Shown here: in pieces, positions 1 through 5,996 of the stretch | Numbering within the stretch: the stretch's first letter is position 1 | How the letters are laid out: each line of letters begins with the position of its first letter | Source: Bacillota bacterium | GTDB lineage: Bacteria > Bacillota > Sulfobacillia > JAJZIM01 > JAJZBP01 | NCBI GenBank assembly: GCA_021798855.1 | Contig: JAJZBP010000023.1 | Span: forward strand, 1 to 14,732 | DNA length: 14,732 nt | Direction of reading: 5' to 3' | Translations under genes and position numbers: made by a program | The notes under the pieces: model-generated | Told to the model about the DNA's origin: nothing | Database searches by the model: none | What the model saw: the letters and a program-made list of their open reading frames with translations, nothing else

Positions 1-519
1 CGCGTCCAAACCGACGTCGTGCTCCTCCCGCGGCAGTCGGGTCGCCAATTGCCCCTCGTAGGCCAACCCCAAAGTCCGCATCTCCTTCCCCTTGTCTTCC
101 AGCAAACGGTCATAGTACCCCCCCCCGTACCCCAGACGCCCCCCCTGTTCGTCAAATGCCACTCCCGGCACCAGGACCAGGTCCACCGGTCCTGTGTAGG
201 GCGCGCCTTCCGGCGCTGGGATACCGAAAGGCCCCCGGCGCAGACCGGCGCTTTCCTCCCAAACCACCGGCTCCAACCTTCGGCCCGGCTTGACTCGGGG
301 CAGGAGCACCGTCTTCCCGGCCCGCCATCCCGACGCGGCCAAACCCAGGGTATCCACCTCACCCCGGCAAGAATAATACAAAAGGACGCTTTGGGCCTCG
401 CTCCAGATCGGGAGACTTTCCACCCGTTCGCCGATGGCCCGGCCAGCCGCCTGCCGTTCTTCCGGCGAAAGTCCTTCCCGCCAAGCCAGGAAACGCCGCC
501 GCAACTCTTCCTTATCCAT
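1..519 (-). CDS. 5-formyltetrahydrofolate cyclo-ligase (3' end cut by window edge)
   Basis: This enzyme converts 5-formyl-THF to 5,10-methenyl-THF with ATP, recycling a storage or inhibitory folate in the cytoplasm. The 173 residues visible begin MDKEELRRRFLAW. They carry the family's nucleotide/folate-binding signature: PGVAFD at about residues 118-123, followed by RLGYGGGYYDR at about 128-138. The late EEHDVGLD at about 165-172 matches the usual E.HDVPLD near the C-terminus, so only the last 10-20 residues should be missing beyond base 1. The start is an ATG at 517-519 that shares one base with the TGA of the upstream biotin carrier gene (TGATG), so translation is probably coupled. Folate recycling has no obvious chemical link to the carboxylase genes before it; in an acetogen-like anaerobe it would serve one-carbon metabolism. 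Family assignment is firm; the operon role is inferred. Confidence 0.93.
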   Translation of the reverse strand, partial: MDKEELRRRFLAWREGLSPEERQAAGRAIGERVESLPIWSEAQSVLLYYSCRGEVDTLGLAASGWRAGKTVLLPRVKPGRRLEPVVWEESAGLRRGPFGIPAPEGAPYTGPVDLVLVPGVAFDEQGGRLGYGGGYYDRLLEDKGKEMRTLGLAYEGQLATRLPREEHDVGLDA

Positions 520-902
520 CAGCTTCCGAGGGCGAGGAGCAGGTCGCCCACGTTGACCACCGTTCCCGCCTCCACCCGGATGCCGGCCACCCGTCCCGCA
601 CAGGGGGCCACCACCTCGTTCTCCATCTTCATCGCCTCCAGGACCAGAAGCACCTGGCCGGCCTCCACCTGTTCCCCTTCGACCACCCTGACCTCCAGCA
701 CCACGCCGGGGAGAGGGGCCACCACCTGCTCGCCTTCAACCGTCCCGAAACCCGGCGGTTCCGGGCGCGCCTCGTGATCCCGGAACCGCGACTCGAGCGT
801 CCCCGCCGAGCCATGGGACTGGGAAGCCTCCTCGATCTCCTCCACTTCCACCTGGTAGGCTTGGCCGTTGACGACCACCCGAAAGTTGCGCAAGCTACCC
901 AT
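519..902 (-). CDS. Biotin carboxyl carrier protein of an acyl-CoA carboxylase/decarboxylase
   Basis: This 127-residue biotinyl protein would shuttle CO2 on a biotin arm. The last 70 residues form a biotinyl/lipoyl barrel with the attachment motif EAMKMENE, where K92 is the lysine biotinylated by BirA. The preceding APLPG and the following APCAGRV are typical of the fold. The N-terminal 25 residues (RNFRVVVNGQAYQVEVEEI) match the leading strand of GcdC/OadA-type carriers. The linker between the two parts is charged and Gly/Ser/Glu-rich, not the usual Ala/Pro repeat. I chose the ATG at 900-902 because a GGGGAGG ribosome-binding site sits 7 bases upstream. A longer ATG at 935 has less support. 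The start overlaps the preceding small gene by 8 bases, which suggests coupled translation and 1:1 subunit production. The partner is the carboxyltransferase at 1101-2645. Confidence 0.92.
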   Translation of the reverse strand: MGSLRNFRVVVNGQAYQVEVEEIEEASQSHGSAGTLESRFRDHEARPEPPGFGTVEGEQVVAPLPGVVLEVRVVEGEQVEAGQVLLVLEAMKMENEVVAPCAGRVAGIRVEAGTVVNVGDLLLALGS

Positions 903-1104
903 CCCTTTGCCTCCCCAAAATGCCTTCCCGCCCATCCATCACCCTGGTTCTCCCCACAAAACTCCAAACCGGGCCTGGATTGCCGGCAGGAAACGGTCCC
1001 AGCGGCCGGATCCGGCAGCGTCTCGGCTCCCTTCCCAGGTAGGCGACCACCGCCGTGGCGATAACCGTCACCACTTCCTCCGGCAATTCCCAGGGTTTAC
1101 TCAT
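895..1104 (-). CDS. Small OadG/MmdD-like subunit without a membrane segment
   Basis: This 69-residue protein lies between the carboxyltransferase and biotin carrier genes, where sodium-pump decarboxylase operons carry the gamma or delta subunit. It reads MSKPWELPEEVVTVIATAVV, then an AYLG stretch, a basic segment, and an ending with PVWSFVGRTRVMDGR. The EEVVTVIATAVVAYLG helix and the W..VGR.R.M.GR tail resemble the C-terminal half of OadG-type subunits. The long N-terminal transmembrane helix of those proteins is absent. The ATG at 1102-1104 overlaps the carboxyltransferase TGA (ATGA). The TAG at 895-897 lies inside the start region of the biotin carrier gene. It probably serves as an assembly or linker subunit of a soluble complex. 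This assignment rests on position and short motifs, so function is tentative. Confidence 0.72.
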   Translation of the reverse strand: MSKPWELPEEVVTVIATAVVAYLGREPRRCRIRPLGPFPAGNPGPVWSFVGRTRVMDGREGILGRQRDG

Positions 1105-2645
1105 AACGGTATGTTCCCATGCTTCTTGGCCGGCCGCCCCTCCCGTTTGGATCTGACCGCCGCCAGCGCCCGCCGGAGCAACCCCCGCGTCTCCCGCGGG
1201 TCGATCACCTGGTCCACGTACCCCATGGCCGCAGCCTGGTATGGATTGGCAAACCGCTCCCGGTATTCCGCGATCTTTTCCTGCCTGGCGCGGGTGGGAT
1301 CTTCGCTTTCGGCGATTTCCTTGCGGAAAATTATATTGGCCGCCCCCTCCGGACCCATGACCGCGATCTCCGCCCCGGGATAGGCCAGGACCAGATCGGC
1401 CCCCAGGGATCGGCTGCACATGGCCAGGTAGGCTCCACCGTAGGCCTTGCGCAGGATCACCGTCACCTTGGGCACCGTGGCCTCGGCGTAGGCGTAGAGG
1501 ATCTTGGCCCCGTGCCTGATGATCCCCCCGTGCTCCTGGGCCACCCCCGGCAGATAGCCCGGAGTGTCCACAAAAGTCAAAAGGGGCAGGTTGAAAGCGT
1601 CGCTCACCCGGACGAACCGGGCCAGCTTATCCGAAGCAGCAATGTCCAGGCAACCTCCCTGCTGCAGGGGCTGGTTGGCCAACACCGCCACCGCCCGGCC
1701 ACCCAGACGGGCGTAGCCCACCACGGCGTTTTGGGCGTAGGCCGCGTGCACCTCCAGGAATTCGCTCCCGTCCACCACCGCTCGGATCACCCGCCGCACG
1801 TCGTAGGGCCGCCTGGGATCGGCAGGCACCACGTGACGCAAATCCTCCGCGTCGTCCGCGGGTTCCTCGGCTTCCCGCAACGGGGCCTCCTCCAGGTTGT
1901 TGGAGGGGAGGTGGGCCAGCAGGCGGCGCGCGACTCGAATAGCCTCCCCGTCGTTGGCGGTCAGGAAGTGAGCCACGCCGCTTTTCTCGTTGTGGGCGAC
2001 ACCGCCGCCAAGGAGTTCCAGGGACACTTCCTCACCGGTGACCGCCTTGATCACCTGGGGGCCGGTGATGAACATATGGGCCGTGTCCCCGGCCATGATC
2101 ACGAAATCGGTCAGCGCGGGGGAATAGACCGCCCCGCCGGCGCAGGGGCCCAGGATCACGGAGATTTGGGGGACCACCCCCGAGGCGTGGGTGTTGCGGC
2201 GAAAGATCTCACCGTAGCCATTGAGGGCCGCCACCCCCTCCTGGATCCTGGCCCCCCCCGAGTCGTTCAGCCCCACCACGGGCGACCCGGTTTTGACCGC
2301 CAGATCCAAGACCTTGCAGATCTTGGCCGCGTGCATCTCCCCCAGCGAACCGCCCAAGACGGTGAAATCCTGGGCGAAGGCATACACCAATCTACCCTCA
2401 ACCGTACCGTAACCGCTGACCACCCCATCCCCGGGGATCTCCATCCGGTCCAAACCGAACTCCGCCGCGCGGTGCATCACGAAAACGTCCAGTTCAGTGA
2501 AAGTTCCCGGATCGAAAAGATGGTTCAGGCGTTCGCGGGCGGTTAGTTTCCCCGCCTCGTGCTGGCGCCTCACCCGTTCCTCGCCGCCCCCGGCCTCGAC
2601 CTGACGCCGGCGGCGCTTCAATTCATCCAAGGGGCTTTTCCCCAA
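1101..2645 (-). CDS. mmdA: Acyl-CoA carboxyltransferase subunit (methylmalonyl-CoA decarboxylase alpha / propionyl-CoA carboxylase beta type)
   Basis: This 514-residue protein is the usual length for the family and holds two crotonase-like halves. It moves CO2 between biotin and an acyl-CoA, most likely propionyl-CoA/(S)-methylmalonyl-CoA. The N-terminal QHEAGKLTARERL is a family hallmark. The acyl-CoA oxyanion-hole region GGARIQEGVAAL and GPCAGGAVYSPALTDF follow in the first half. The second half has QGGCLDIAASDKLARFVR, FVDTPGYLPG, and RKAYGGAYLAM with MGPEGAANIIF. The start is a TTG at 2643-2645, giving a normal N-terminus, with purine-rich sequence upstream (GGGGGAAAG) and the stop of korC 30 bases before. 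Neither a biotin carboxylase nor a membrane beta subunit is encoded here, so decarboxylase, transcarboxylase and carboxylase roles cannot be separated. The symbol reflects the family rather than proven substrate. Confidence 0.92.
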   Translation of the reverse strand: MGKSPLDELKRRRRQVEAGGGEERVRRQHEAGKLTARERLNHLFDPGTFTELDVFVMHRAAEFGLDRMEIPGDGVVSGYGTVEGRLVYAFAQDFTVLGGSLGEMHAAKICKVLDLAVKTGSPVVGLNDSGGARIQEGVAALNGYGEIFRRNTHASGVVPQISVILGPCAGGAVYSPALTDFVIMAGDTAHMFITGPQVIKAVTGEEVSLELLGGGVAHNEKSGVAHFLTANDGEAIRVARRLLAHLPSNNLEEAPLREAEEPADDAEDLRHVVPADPRRPYDVRRVIRAVVDGSEFLEVHAAYAQNAVVGYARLGGRAVAVLANQPLQQGGCLDIAASDKLARFVRVSDAFNLPLLTFVDTPGYLPGVAQEHGGIIRHGAKILYAYAEATVPKVTVILRKAYGGAYLAMCSRSLGADLVLAYPGAEIAVMGPEGAANIIFRKEIAESEDPTRARQEKIAEYRERFANPYQAAAMGYVDQVIDPRETRGLLRRALAAVRSKREGRPAKKHGNIPL

Positions 2646-2675
2646 GCTCTTTCCCCCACTCCTACTGTCGTTCGC

Positions 2676-3218
2676 TCAGCATCCGGGCACCCCCATGAAC
2701 CGTTGGGCCATTTGATAACCCAAACCCAGAGCTTCCAAATTAATTTCGGCAGTTCCCCGCGGAACCCTTCCCCGAACCGCCTCTTCCAAATAACTTCTTT
2801 CCACCACCCCGGCCAGCGCCCCCACCAAACCCAAGGCGGCCATGTTGGCCACGATGATTCGCTTGAGTTTCTCCCTGACCGTCTCCGTTATGGGCACGCT
2901 CAAAACCCCCGGAGCCGGATCCGACACGAAACTCGAGTCCACCACCAGTCTGGCCGTGGCCGGCACGTCTTGCCCATAATGGCCGTAAGCCTCCCGACTC
3001 AGCAACAGGATCAGGTCCGGTCTCTCCACCCGCGGGTAAAGAACCTCCCGGTCACTGATCACCACTTCCGCCTTGGTGGCCCCGCCCCGGGACTGGGGCC
3101 CATAGGCCTGGGACTGGGCGGCAAAAAGGCCCTGGCGCACGGCCGCCTCCGCCAGGATCACCCCCGCCAGGATAATCCCCTGCCCACCCGCACCCGCCAA
3201 CAAAAGCTCCCTTCTCAT
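2676..3218 (-). CDS. korC: 2-oxoacid:ferredoxin oxidoreductase gamma subunit
   Basis: This 180-residue protein is the small catalytic-core subunit of a four-subunit 2-oxoacid:ferredoxin oxidoreductase. It begins MRRELLLAGAGGQGI; the GAGGQGI loop at residues 9-15 is the family signature. AQSQAYGPQSRGGATKAEVV and ISDREVLYP follow, the KOR/VOR form of the motif (RGGA.KAEVVISD) rather than the pyruvate form. In the holoenzyme it packs against alpha and beta and helps bind CoA. The ATG at 3216-3218 overlaps the korB stop by four bases (ATGA), and the gene ends 30 bases before mmdA. Its place directly before the carboxyltransferase supports one transcript for both enzyme systems. Confidence 0.93.
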   Translation of the reverse strand: MRRELLLAGAGGQGIILAGVILAEAAVRQGLFAAQSQAYGPQSRGGATKAEVVISDREVLYPRVERPDLILLLSREAYGHYGQDVPATARLVVDSSFVSDPAPGVLSVPITETVREKLKRIIVANMAALGLVGALAGVVERSYLEEAVRGRVPRGTAEINLEALGLGYQMAQRFMGVPGC

Positions 3219-4033
3219 TTTCCCCCCCTGGCCGCCACCAGCCGCCGGTATTCGGCCGTGTACTCGGGCGGGTTCTTGCGGACGAATTCACCCACCACCA
3301 GTTTTCCCTCCAACTCCTCGGCGCTCATTTTGGTCGCCGCCTTGGCCCGCACCGTTCTGTCTTTCACCGATTCGTAAAGCTTCACCGGATCTCCCAGGCG
3401 ATTTTGCCGACCGAAATACGTCGGGCAGGGTGAGACTATGTCCAAAAAGGAAAATCCCTCGTGGGCAATGGCCCGACCGATGTACTCGGTGAGGATGAAC
3501 ACCTCGTTGACCGTGGACCGGGCAACGTAGGTCGCCCCCGCCGCCTCCACCAACCGGCAGAGATCGAAGGTTCGTTCAATGGCGCCGTAGGGAGAGGTGG
3601 CGCTCATGGAACCGGGTGGCGTGGTCGGCGAATACTGGCCGCTGGTCATGCCATAAATCTCATTGTTGAAGCAAAGGACGGTCAACCCGATGTTGCGCCT
3701 GGCCGCATGGATCAGGTGGTTGCCACCGATGGCCGCCAGGTCACCATCCCCGGCGATGACCAGCACCTTCAGGTCGGGTCTGGCCAACTTGATCCCGGTG
3801 GCAAAGGCAACGGCGCGCCCGTGGGTGGTGTGGATCGAATCCATCCGCACGTAGCCCACCACCCGGGAGGAACACCCGATTCCCCCCACCATGACCACCC
3901 TTTCCGCCGGGAGGTTCAGTTTGCGGATGGCCTGCAGGATCGCTCGCAGGGCAATGCCGTGCCCGCAACCGGCGCAGAGGATGTGGGGAAAATGAGATTC
4001 GTCCAAGAGATCGGAAATGTCCGCTAACTCCAT
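3215..4033 (-). CDS. korB: 2-oxoacid:ferredoxin oxidoreductase beta subunit (TPP-binding)
   Basis: This 272-residue thiamine-diphosphate subunit cleaves the 2-oxoacid and passes electrons toward ferredoxin. The N-terminal HILCAGCGHGIALRAI holds Cys20 and Cys23, in the position where relatives have CPGCGHG; GIGCS supplies Cys54. The TPP/Mg motif is GDGDLAAIGGNHLIHAARRN, starting at residue 95, followed by FNNEIYGMTSGQYSPTTPPG. That pattern is typical of KorB-type enzymes. The ATG at 4031-4033 overlaps the korA end by 10 bases and has GAGGAGG 7 bases upstream. The 2-oxoglutarate preference is inferred from the korA-D layout and the neighbouring methylmalonyl/propionyl-CoA genes. A branched-chain or other 2-oxoacid is possible. 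Confidence 0.94.
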   Translation of the reverse strand: MELADISDLLDESHFPHILCAGCGHGIALRAILQAIRKLNLPAERVVMVGGIGCSSRVVGYVRMDSIHTTHGRAVAFATGIKLARPDLKVLVIAGDGDLAAIGGNHLIHAARRNIGLTVLCFNNEIYGMTSGQYSPTTPPGSMSATSPYGAIERTFDLCRLVEAAGATYVARSTVNEVFILTEYIGRAIAHEGFSFLDIVSPCPTYFGRQNRLGDPVKLYESVKDRTVRAKAATKMSAEELEGKLVVGEFVRKNPPEYTAEYRRLVAARGGK

Positions 4034-5151
4034 CCTCCAGCCTCCTCAATCGCCGCCAGGATCTCCCCCGGCGACCAATGGTTCCCGTCCACCCGGGTCA
4101 GGGAACGTACCCGGCGCCCCGCCGCCCGCTCGACCTCCCGGCTCAATTGGCCAAGCGACAGTTCCGGCACCAGAATTTCCCCAGCCTGCGCCGCCAGTTC
4201 GCCGATCCTGGCTTCTGGAAATGGCCAAACGGTCACGGGCCGGAAAAGGCCCACCGGCAAGCCCCGCTCCCTGGCCTCCCTGACCGCGGCCGCGGCGCCC
4301 CGGGCCGTGGAGCCGTAGGCCACCACCAGCACCCGGGCATCGTCGGTCCCCTCTTCCTCGGCCTGCAAAAGTTCAGGCTTCCCCTCCACCTTGCCGCAAA
4401 GGCGCCGCAGCAGTTTGGCCACCGTTTCCGGCGATTCGCTGGGGAAGCCGTCGGAGCCGTGAACCAGGCCGGTCACCCGCAGCCGGTAACCGGCGCCCAG
4501 CGGCGGCATGGGCGGCACCTCCTCCCCGGCGTGGGCCACCGGATCGAAAAGGTCGGGCGGCTCCTTCGGTTTCGGCCGCTCCCAAACCGCCAATTCGCCT
4601 TCCTCCGGCAACTCCACCCTTTCCCGCAGGTGACCAACCCCCTCGTCCATGAGCAGGATGACCGGGAGACGATGGACTTCCGACAGGTTGAAGGCCCTGA
4701 TGGTCAGCCGGTAAGTTTCCTCCACACTCCACGGCGCCAGCACCACCACCGGGTGATCACCGTGGGTGCCCCAGCGGGTCTGGTAGAAATCGCCCTGCGC
4801 CGGAGCCGTGGGCATCCCGGTGCTCGGTCCGAATCGCTGCACGTTCACCACCACCACGGGAATTTCGGCCATCGCCGCGTAGCCGATGTTCTCCTGCTTC
4901 AGGGAGAAACCGGGGCCGCTGGTGGCGGTCAGGCTCTTGACCCCGGCCAGGGATGCTCCCAGACAGGCGGCGATGCTGCCGATCTCATCCTCCATCTGGA
5001 TGAATGATCCCCCCACCAGGGGCAACTCCCTGGCCATGGCTTCGACAATTTCCGAGGACGGAGTGATCGGATAGCCGGCAAAAAAACGACACCCGGCGGC
5101 AATGGCTCCGCGCGCACAGGCCTCGTTGCCCTGCAAAAGGATCGTTTTCAA
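4024..5151 (-). CDS. korA: 2-oxoacid:ferredoxin oxidoreductase alpha subunit
   Basis: This 375-residue protein has the alpha-subunit pyrimidine-binding domain of a 2-oxoacid:ferredoxin oxidoreductase. Near its start is QGNEACARGAIAAGCRFF followed by AGYPITPSSEI at residues 25-35. The conserved core comes next: MEDEIGSIAACLGASLAG, TATSGPGFSLKQE, and FGPSTGMPTAPAQGD. The C-terminal part (VLVVAYGSTARGAAAAV, then GLFRPVTVWPFP) is the transketolase-C-like domain. I chose the TTG at 5149-5151: a strong GGGAGGTGA lies 7 bases upstream, the overlap with the korD stop is TTGA, and the predicted N-terminus fits the family. A start further upstream would read backwards into korD coding sequence. Together with korB, korC and korD it oxidises a 2-oxoacid plus CoA to acyl-CoA and CO2, reducing ferredoxin, or runs in reverse as a CO2-fixing step. 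Confidence 0.94.
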   Translation of the reverse strand: MKTILLQGNEACARGAIAAGCRFFAGYPITPSSEIVEAMARELPLVGGSFIQMEDEIGSIAACLGASLAGVKSLTATSGPGFSLKQENIGYAAMAEIPVVVVNVQRFGPSTGMPTAPAQGDFYQTRWGTHGDHPVVVLAPWSVEETYRLTIRAFNLSEVHRLPVILLMDEGVGHLRERVELPEEGELAVWERPKPKEPPDLFDPVAHAGEEVPPMPPLGAGYRLRVTGLVHGSDGFPSESPETVAKLLRRLCGKVEGKPELLQAEEEGTDDARVLVVAYGSTARGAAAAVREARERGLPVGLFRPVTVWPFPEARIGELAAQAGEILVPELSLGQLSREVERAAGRRVRSLTRVDGNHWSPGEILAAIEEAGGWS

Positions 5152-5453
5152 CCCGTCGTCACCTCCCGGGACGCCGTGGGAGCGGCTTTTTGGCGCACCC
5201 TGATCGCAAAATCGGGGCAACGCAACTCGCAGAGTCCGCATAGAGTACAGGCCTCCAGGTCAACCACCTCCGGCACCCCCCCCTTTCCCGAACGGTATAC
5301 TTGGGTGGGACAAAAAGCCACACACAATCCGCAGCCCTTGCAACGCTCGGGCCGAATGACGATTTCCGCCCTTGCCGGAGCCCCCGCGTTTCCTGCCTCC
5401 AGGCCATCTCCCCCCGCCGGCGCCACCTTCTTCAACCGGATCCCCCCCGCCAT
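5148..5453 (-). CDS. korD: 2[4Fe-4S] ferredoxin-type subunit of the 2-oxoacid oxidoreductase
   Basis: This small electron-transfer subunit carries two classic cluster motifs. From the ATG at 5451-5453 it has 101 residues, with Cys38, 41, 44 and 48 (CKGCGLCVAFCP) and Cys69, 72, 75 and 79 (CTLCGLCELRCP). Each set contributes to two [4Fe-4S] centres that pass electrons from the TPP site to free ferredoxin. It is the first gene of the kor operon; its TGA overlaps the korA TTG. The start is uncertain. The ATG has only a weak upstream GA-rich stretch. A TTG at 5492 has AAAGGGTGG about 10 bases before it, and another TTG at 5558 lies in AT-rich DNA that looks like a promoter. Everything before the first cysteine motif is a poorly conserved, basic and glycine-rich extension. 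Confidence 0.88.
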   Translation of the reverse strand: MAGGIRLKKVAPAGGDGLEAGNAGAPARAEIVIRPERCKGCGLCVAFCPTQVYRSGKGGVPEVVDLEACTLCGLCELRCPDFAIRVRQKAAPTASREVTTG

Positions 5454-5550
5454 GAATCCGAATGATGATCTCTTCGCCGACCTCGAAGCCAATCCTTTCC
5501 GGCCACCCTTTAAGATACTCTTATATTTAGAAAGAAATTTTTTATTTTCA

Positions 5551-5607
5551 TCCGACAAACTTCGACAAATATCGTCATGTTGGAAATGCTATGATCTTCT
5601 TGTCGAG
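5551..5607. promoter_or_regulatory. Cluster of Spo0A-type boxes in the korD/spo0E-like divergent region
   Basis: The B. subtilis Spo0A box is TGTCGAA. Its exact reverse complement TTCGACA lies at 5561-5567. A one-mismatch copy, TCCGACA, lies at 5551-5557 in the same orientation with starts exactly 10 bp apart, one helical turn, which is the tandem spacing known for Spo0A dimers. A third near match, TGTCGAG, is at 5601-5607 in the opposite orientation. The boxes lie in a short AT-rich stretch between two divergent genes, one of which is a Spo0E-like Spo0A phosphatase. A Spo0A binding site is inferred; motif, spacing and context agree, but no spo0A gene is in view. Confidence 0.62.
5567..5602 (+). 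promoter_or_regulatory. Possible Spo0A-activated promoter of the Spo0E-like gene
   Basis: A good -10 hexamer, TATGAT, sits at 5590-5595, which would place the transcription start near 5602. The base positions expected for a -35 element (about 5567-5572) do not resemble TTGACA. Instead the two tandem Spo0A-type boxes end right at that point, at about -51 to -35. A poor -35 covered by activator boxes is the arrangement seen at Spo0A-activated sigma-A promoters. The promoter itself is a prediction from spacing only. Confidence 0.4.
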
Positions 5608-5637
5608 CCTTTGTCCCAATTTAAAGGGAGAGGTGGA

Positions 5638-5874
5638 GTGGGTTTGCCCTTAGCCAAGAGAATCCTCATCGAAGGTCTCAGCCGGGAAATCTCGGGATTG
5701 CGCTATACCCTGGGCCACACGGCTCTTCAGAACGGATTGACCAGTTCCAAGGTTTTGGCCCTCAGCCAACGCCTGGATGCCCTTTTGGTGGAATACACCT
5801 ACCTGGCGGAAGGGAACCTTCTGCGAGGGAACACCGACCACCAACCGGACGGTGGAAATCCACCACCTCATTAA
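5638..5874 (+). CDS. Spo0E-like sporulation regulatory (aspartyl-phosphate phosphatase) protein
   Basis: This 78-residue plus-strand protein matches the small Spo0E family, which dephosphorylates Spo0A~P and so holds back sporulation. It forms two predicted helices: an N-terminal LAKRILIEGLSREISGLRY and a C-terminal KVLALSQRLDALLVEYTYL. The second contains SQRLD, the family's SQELD-type motif, whose aspartate is essential in Spo0E. The two helices are joined by a short loop. The tail NTDHQPDGGNPPPH is hydrophilic and probably flexible. The start chosen is GTG at 5638-5640, with GGGAG 7 bases upstream; TTG at 5644 is an alternative. The gene is divergent from korD and convergent with the transporter ATPase gene, so it is probably transcribed alone. 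Its control region carries Spo0A-type boxes, which would close a feedback loop. Confidence 0.78.
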   Translation: MGLPLAKRILIEGLSREISGLRYTLGHTALQNGLTSSKVLALSQRLDALLVEYTYLAEGNLLRGNTDHQPDGGNPPPH

Positions 5875-5996
5875 ACCAATACCCGGTATTCGTTCGGGGA
5901 GGCGCTTGGAGTTTCCCTTTTCCCCCAGATTGTTTCCCCCGATTCTCACCCCCATTCCTCCCCGCACGAAGAGGCTTTTCCCCGGGCGCACCGTCA
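5875..5996. other. Convergent intergenic gap without a clear terminator
   Basis: This gap separates the stop codons of the Spo0E-like gene (plus) and the transporter ATPase (minus). It is pyrimidine-rich on the plus strand. A perfect short palindrome, AATACC-C-GGTATT at 5878-5890, has only a one-base centre, so it is not a usable hairpin. No stem followed by a T-run is convincing on either strand. Confidence 0.4.

Noticed and set aside
903..935. Longer start (ATG 935) for the biotin carrier protein
   Set aside because: It adds MGGKAFWGGKG, unlike family N-termini, and would overlap the small upstream gene by 41 bases; the ATG at 902 has a better-placed GGGGAGG.
1119..2546. 475-codon plus-strand open frame opposite the carboxyltransferase gene
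   Set aside because: It is a GC-rich antisense shadow rich in His, Gly, Pro and Arg with no recognisable domain, while the opposite strand encodes a clear full-length enzyme.
5878..5890. AATACC-C-GGTATT palindrome as a bidirectional terminator
   Set aside because: One-base centre leaves no loop, and no T-run follows on either strand.
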